A DNA stretch of 6,699 nt from Porticoccaceae bacterium (GTDB taxonomy: Bacteria; Pseudomonadota; Gammaproteobacteria; Pseudomonadales; Porticoccaceae): assembly GCA_003448675.1 (NCBI GenBank), contig DLXZ01000237.1, positions 4,178 to 10,876 on the forward strand, read 5' to 3'. Shown in pieces: positions 5,970 through 6,699 of this stretch (its first letter is position 1; each line of letters begins with the position of its first letter). Made by a program: the position numbers and the translations under genes. The notes under the pieces are model-generated. The model searched no databases. It saw only the letters and a list, made by a program, of their open reading frames with translations, and was not told the DNA's origin.

Positions 5970-6699
5970 TTATGACTGTTCCCCAAAAAACCGCTGAATA
6001 CTGGAAAAGTCGAGATCGGGATTGCCGTCTTCCTGCCCGGCATGGAGGTTGTACAAAGCGGCTGCAAGACCACCCATGGGTGTTGCGGATTGGCTGGCCA
6101 GCGCGGCTTCCATGGCCAGGCCCAGGTCTTTTTGCATAAGCTTGACCATAAAACCGCCGCTGTAGTCGCGGCTGGCGGGCACGCCGTCCATGACGCCAGG
6201 GTAGGGGTTGTATTTTTCCAGCGACCAGTTGCAGCCGGAGCTTTTGAGCATGATTTCCGACAGCGCTTTGGGGTCGAGGCCGTTGTCGACACCCAGTTGC
6301 AGGGCTTCGGCGGTGCCAATCATGTGTATAGCCAGCAGCATATTGTTGCAGGCCTTGGCGACCTGGCCCGCGCCGGATGGCCCCGCGTGGAAGATATTAG
6401 CGCCCATGTGAGTGAGGACTTCCTTCGCGGCTTCGACATCGGCGGCCTCGCCGCCACACATAAAGGCCAGGGTGGCGGCCTCGGCACCGGCAACACCGCC
6501 GGAGACTGGTGCGTCGATAGCGCGCAGCTTGCGTTGTTTGGCGGCTTCGCCGATGCGGCGGGAGCTGGCGGCAGCCACGGTGGAACAGTCAATCAACAGC
6601 GCGCTTGATTCGACTTTATCGAGCAGCGCGGCACCGTCGATATACAGGCTTTCGGCGATTTTGCCGTTGGGCAGCATGGAGATAACAAAGTCGGCGCCG
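5970..6699 (-). CDS. mmsB: 3-hydroxyisobutyrate dehydrogenase (partial, N-terminus outside window)
   Basis: The frame is open to the window edge, giving 242 residues beginning GADFVISMLPNGK. The ATG at 6677 within MLPNGK is internal, not the start. The family (about 295 residues) oxidises 3-hydroxyisobutyrate to methylmalonate semialdehyde with NAD in valine breakdown. The missing 50-60 residues would hold the Rossmann GxGxxG loop. Visible signatures are the cofactor-domain end VISMLPNGK, the substrate-binding DAPVSGGVAGAEAATLAFMCGG, the catalytic-lysine segment GAGQVAKACNNMLLA, and SRDYSGGFMVKLMQKDLGLA in the helical C-terminal domain. Related beta-hydroxyacid dehydrogenases such as tartronate semialdehyde reductase share these motifs, but the GCNWSLEKYNPYPGVM and DYSGGF segments fit MmsB best. 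It is a metabolic host gene with no evident link to CRISPR and marks the edge of the cas locus. Confidence 0.9.
   Translation of the reverse strand, partial: GADFVISMLPNGKIAESLYIDGAALLDKVESSALLIDCSTVAAASSRRIGEAAKQRKLRAIDAPVSGGVAGAEAATLAFMCGGEAADVEAAKEVLTHMGANIFHAGPSGAGQVAKACNNMLLAIHMIGTAEALQLGVDNGLDPKALSEIMLKSSGCNWSLEKYNPYPGVMDGVPASRDYSGGFMVKLMQKDLGLAMEAALASQSATPMGGLAAALYNLHAGQEDGNPDLDFSSIQRFFGEQS

Noticed and set aside
6042..6608. 188-codon plus-strand ORF opposite the dehydrogenase gene
   Set aside because: Open only because of the GC-rich codon pattern of mmsB on the other strand; its composition is low-complexity Gly/Ala/Val and it has no recognisable domain.
5970..6677. Start of the dehydrogenase at the ATG ending at 6677
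   Set aside because: The frame continues upstream as GADFVIS, typical of the family interior; the real start lies beyond the window.

Overview
The window looks like a gammaproteobacterial chromosome segment. The flanking genes (a valine-catabolism type 3-hydroxyisobutyrate dehydrogenase and a WYL transcription factor) are GC-rich and of proteobacterial type, and the middle of the window is a type I-E CRISPR-Cas locus. The species cannot be named from the sequence. All protein genes run on the minus strand. In transcription order they are: mmsB-like dehydrogenase (5' end outside the window), WYL regulator, cas3, a 340-bp gap, casA (cse1), and casB (cse2, cut by the window start). The rest of Cascade, the cas1-cas2 genes and any CRISPR array must lie to the left, outside the window.

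The most interesting part is the cas3-casA gap (1842-2184), which is packed with small elements. On the plus strand, opposite to the cas genes, there is a complete crRNA-like unit. It has a promoter (TTGAGA, 18 bp, TATAAT), a degenerate I-E repeat ending in ATGAACCA, a spacer of exactly 32 nt, a second repeat-like hairpin, and a strong hairpin followed by a T-rich stretch. Processed as an ordinary I-E crRNA it would give the canonical 61-nt product (8 + 32 + 21).

The first 17 nt of this spacer match a site about 60 bp upstream. That site is preceded by AAG, the classical I-E PAM. The only mismatches in those 17 nt are at positions 6 and 12, the positions that are flipped out and not read in type I-E R-loops; beyond position 17 the match collapses. 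The site lies over the -35 boxes of two back-to-back promoters, one for the casA operon and one for the crRNA-like RNA itself. This is the layout expected of a Cascade-guided autorepressor (CreR or CreA type): binding without destruction, shutting down cas expression when Cascade is abundant.

The leftward promoter first meets an unannotated 38-codon ORF (1861-1977) with its own ribosome binding site, 19 bp before casA. It encodes a small peptide with a C-terminal membrane helix. It could be a small membrane partner of the cas operon or, more speculatively, a toxin kept silent by the crRNA-like RNA, which would make the unit an addiction module guarding the cas genes.

The WYL regulator ends 72 bp before cas3 and may add a further layer of control, though it may equally be a host neighbour. 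A 14-codon mini-ORF sits directly before cas3, its stop overlapping the cas3 GTG start.
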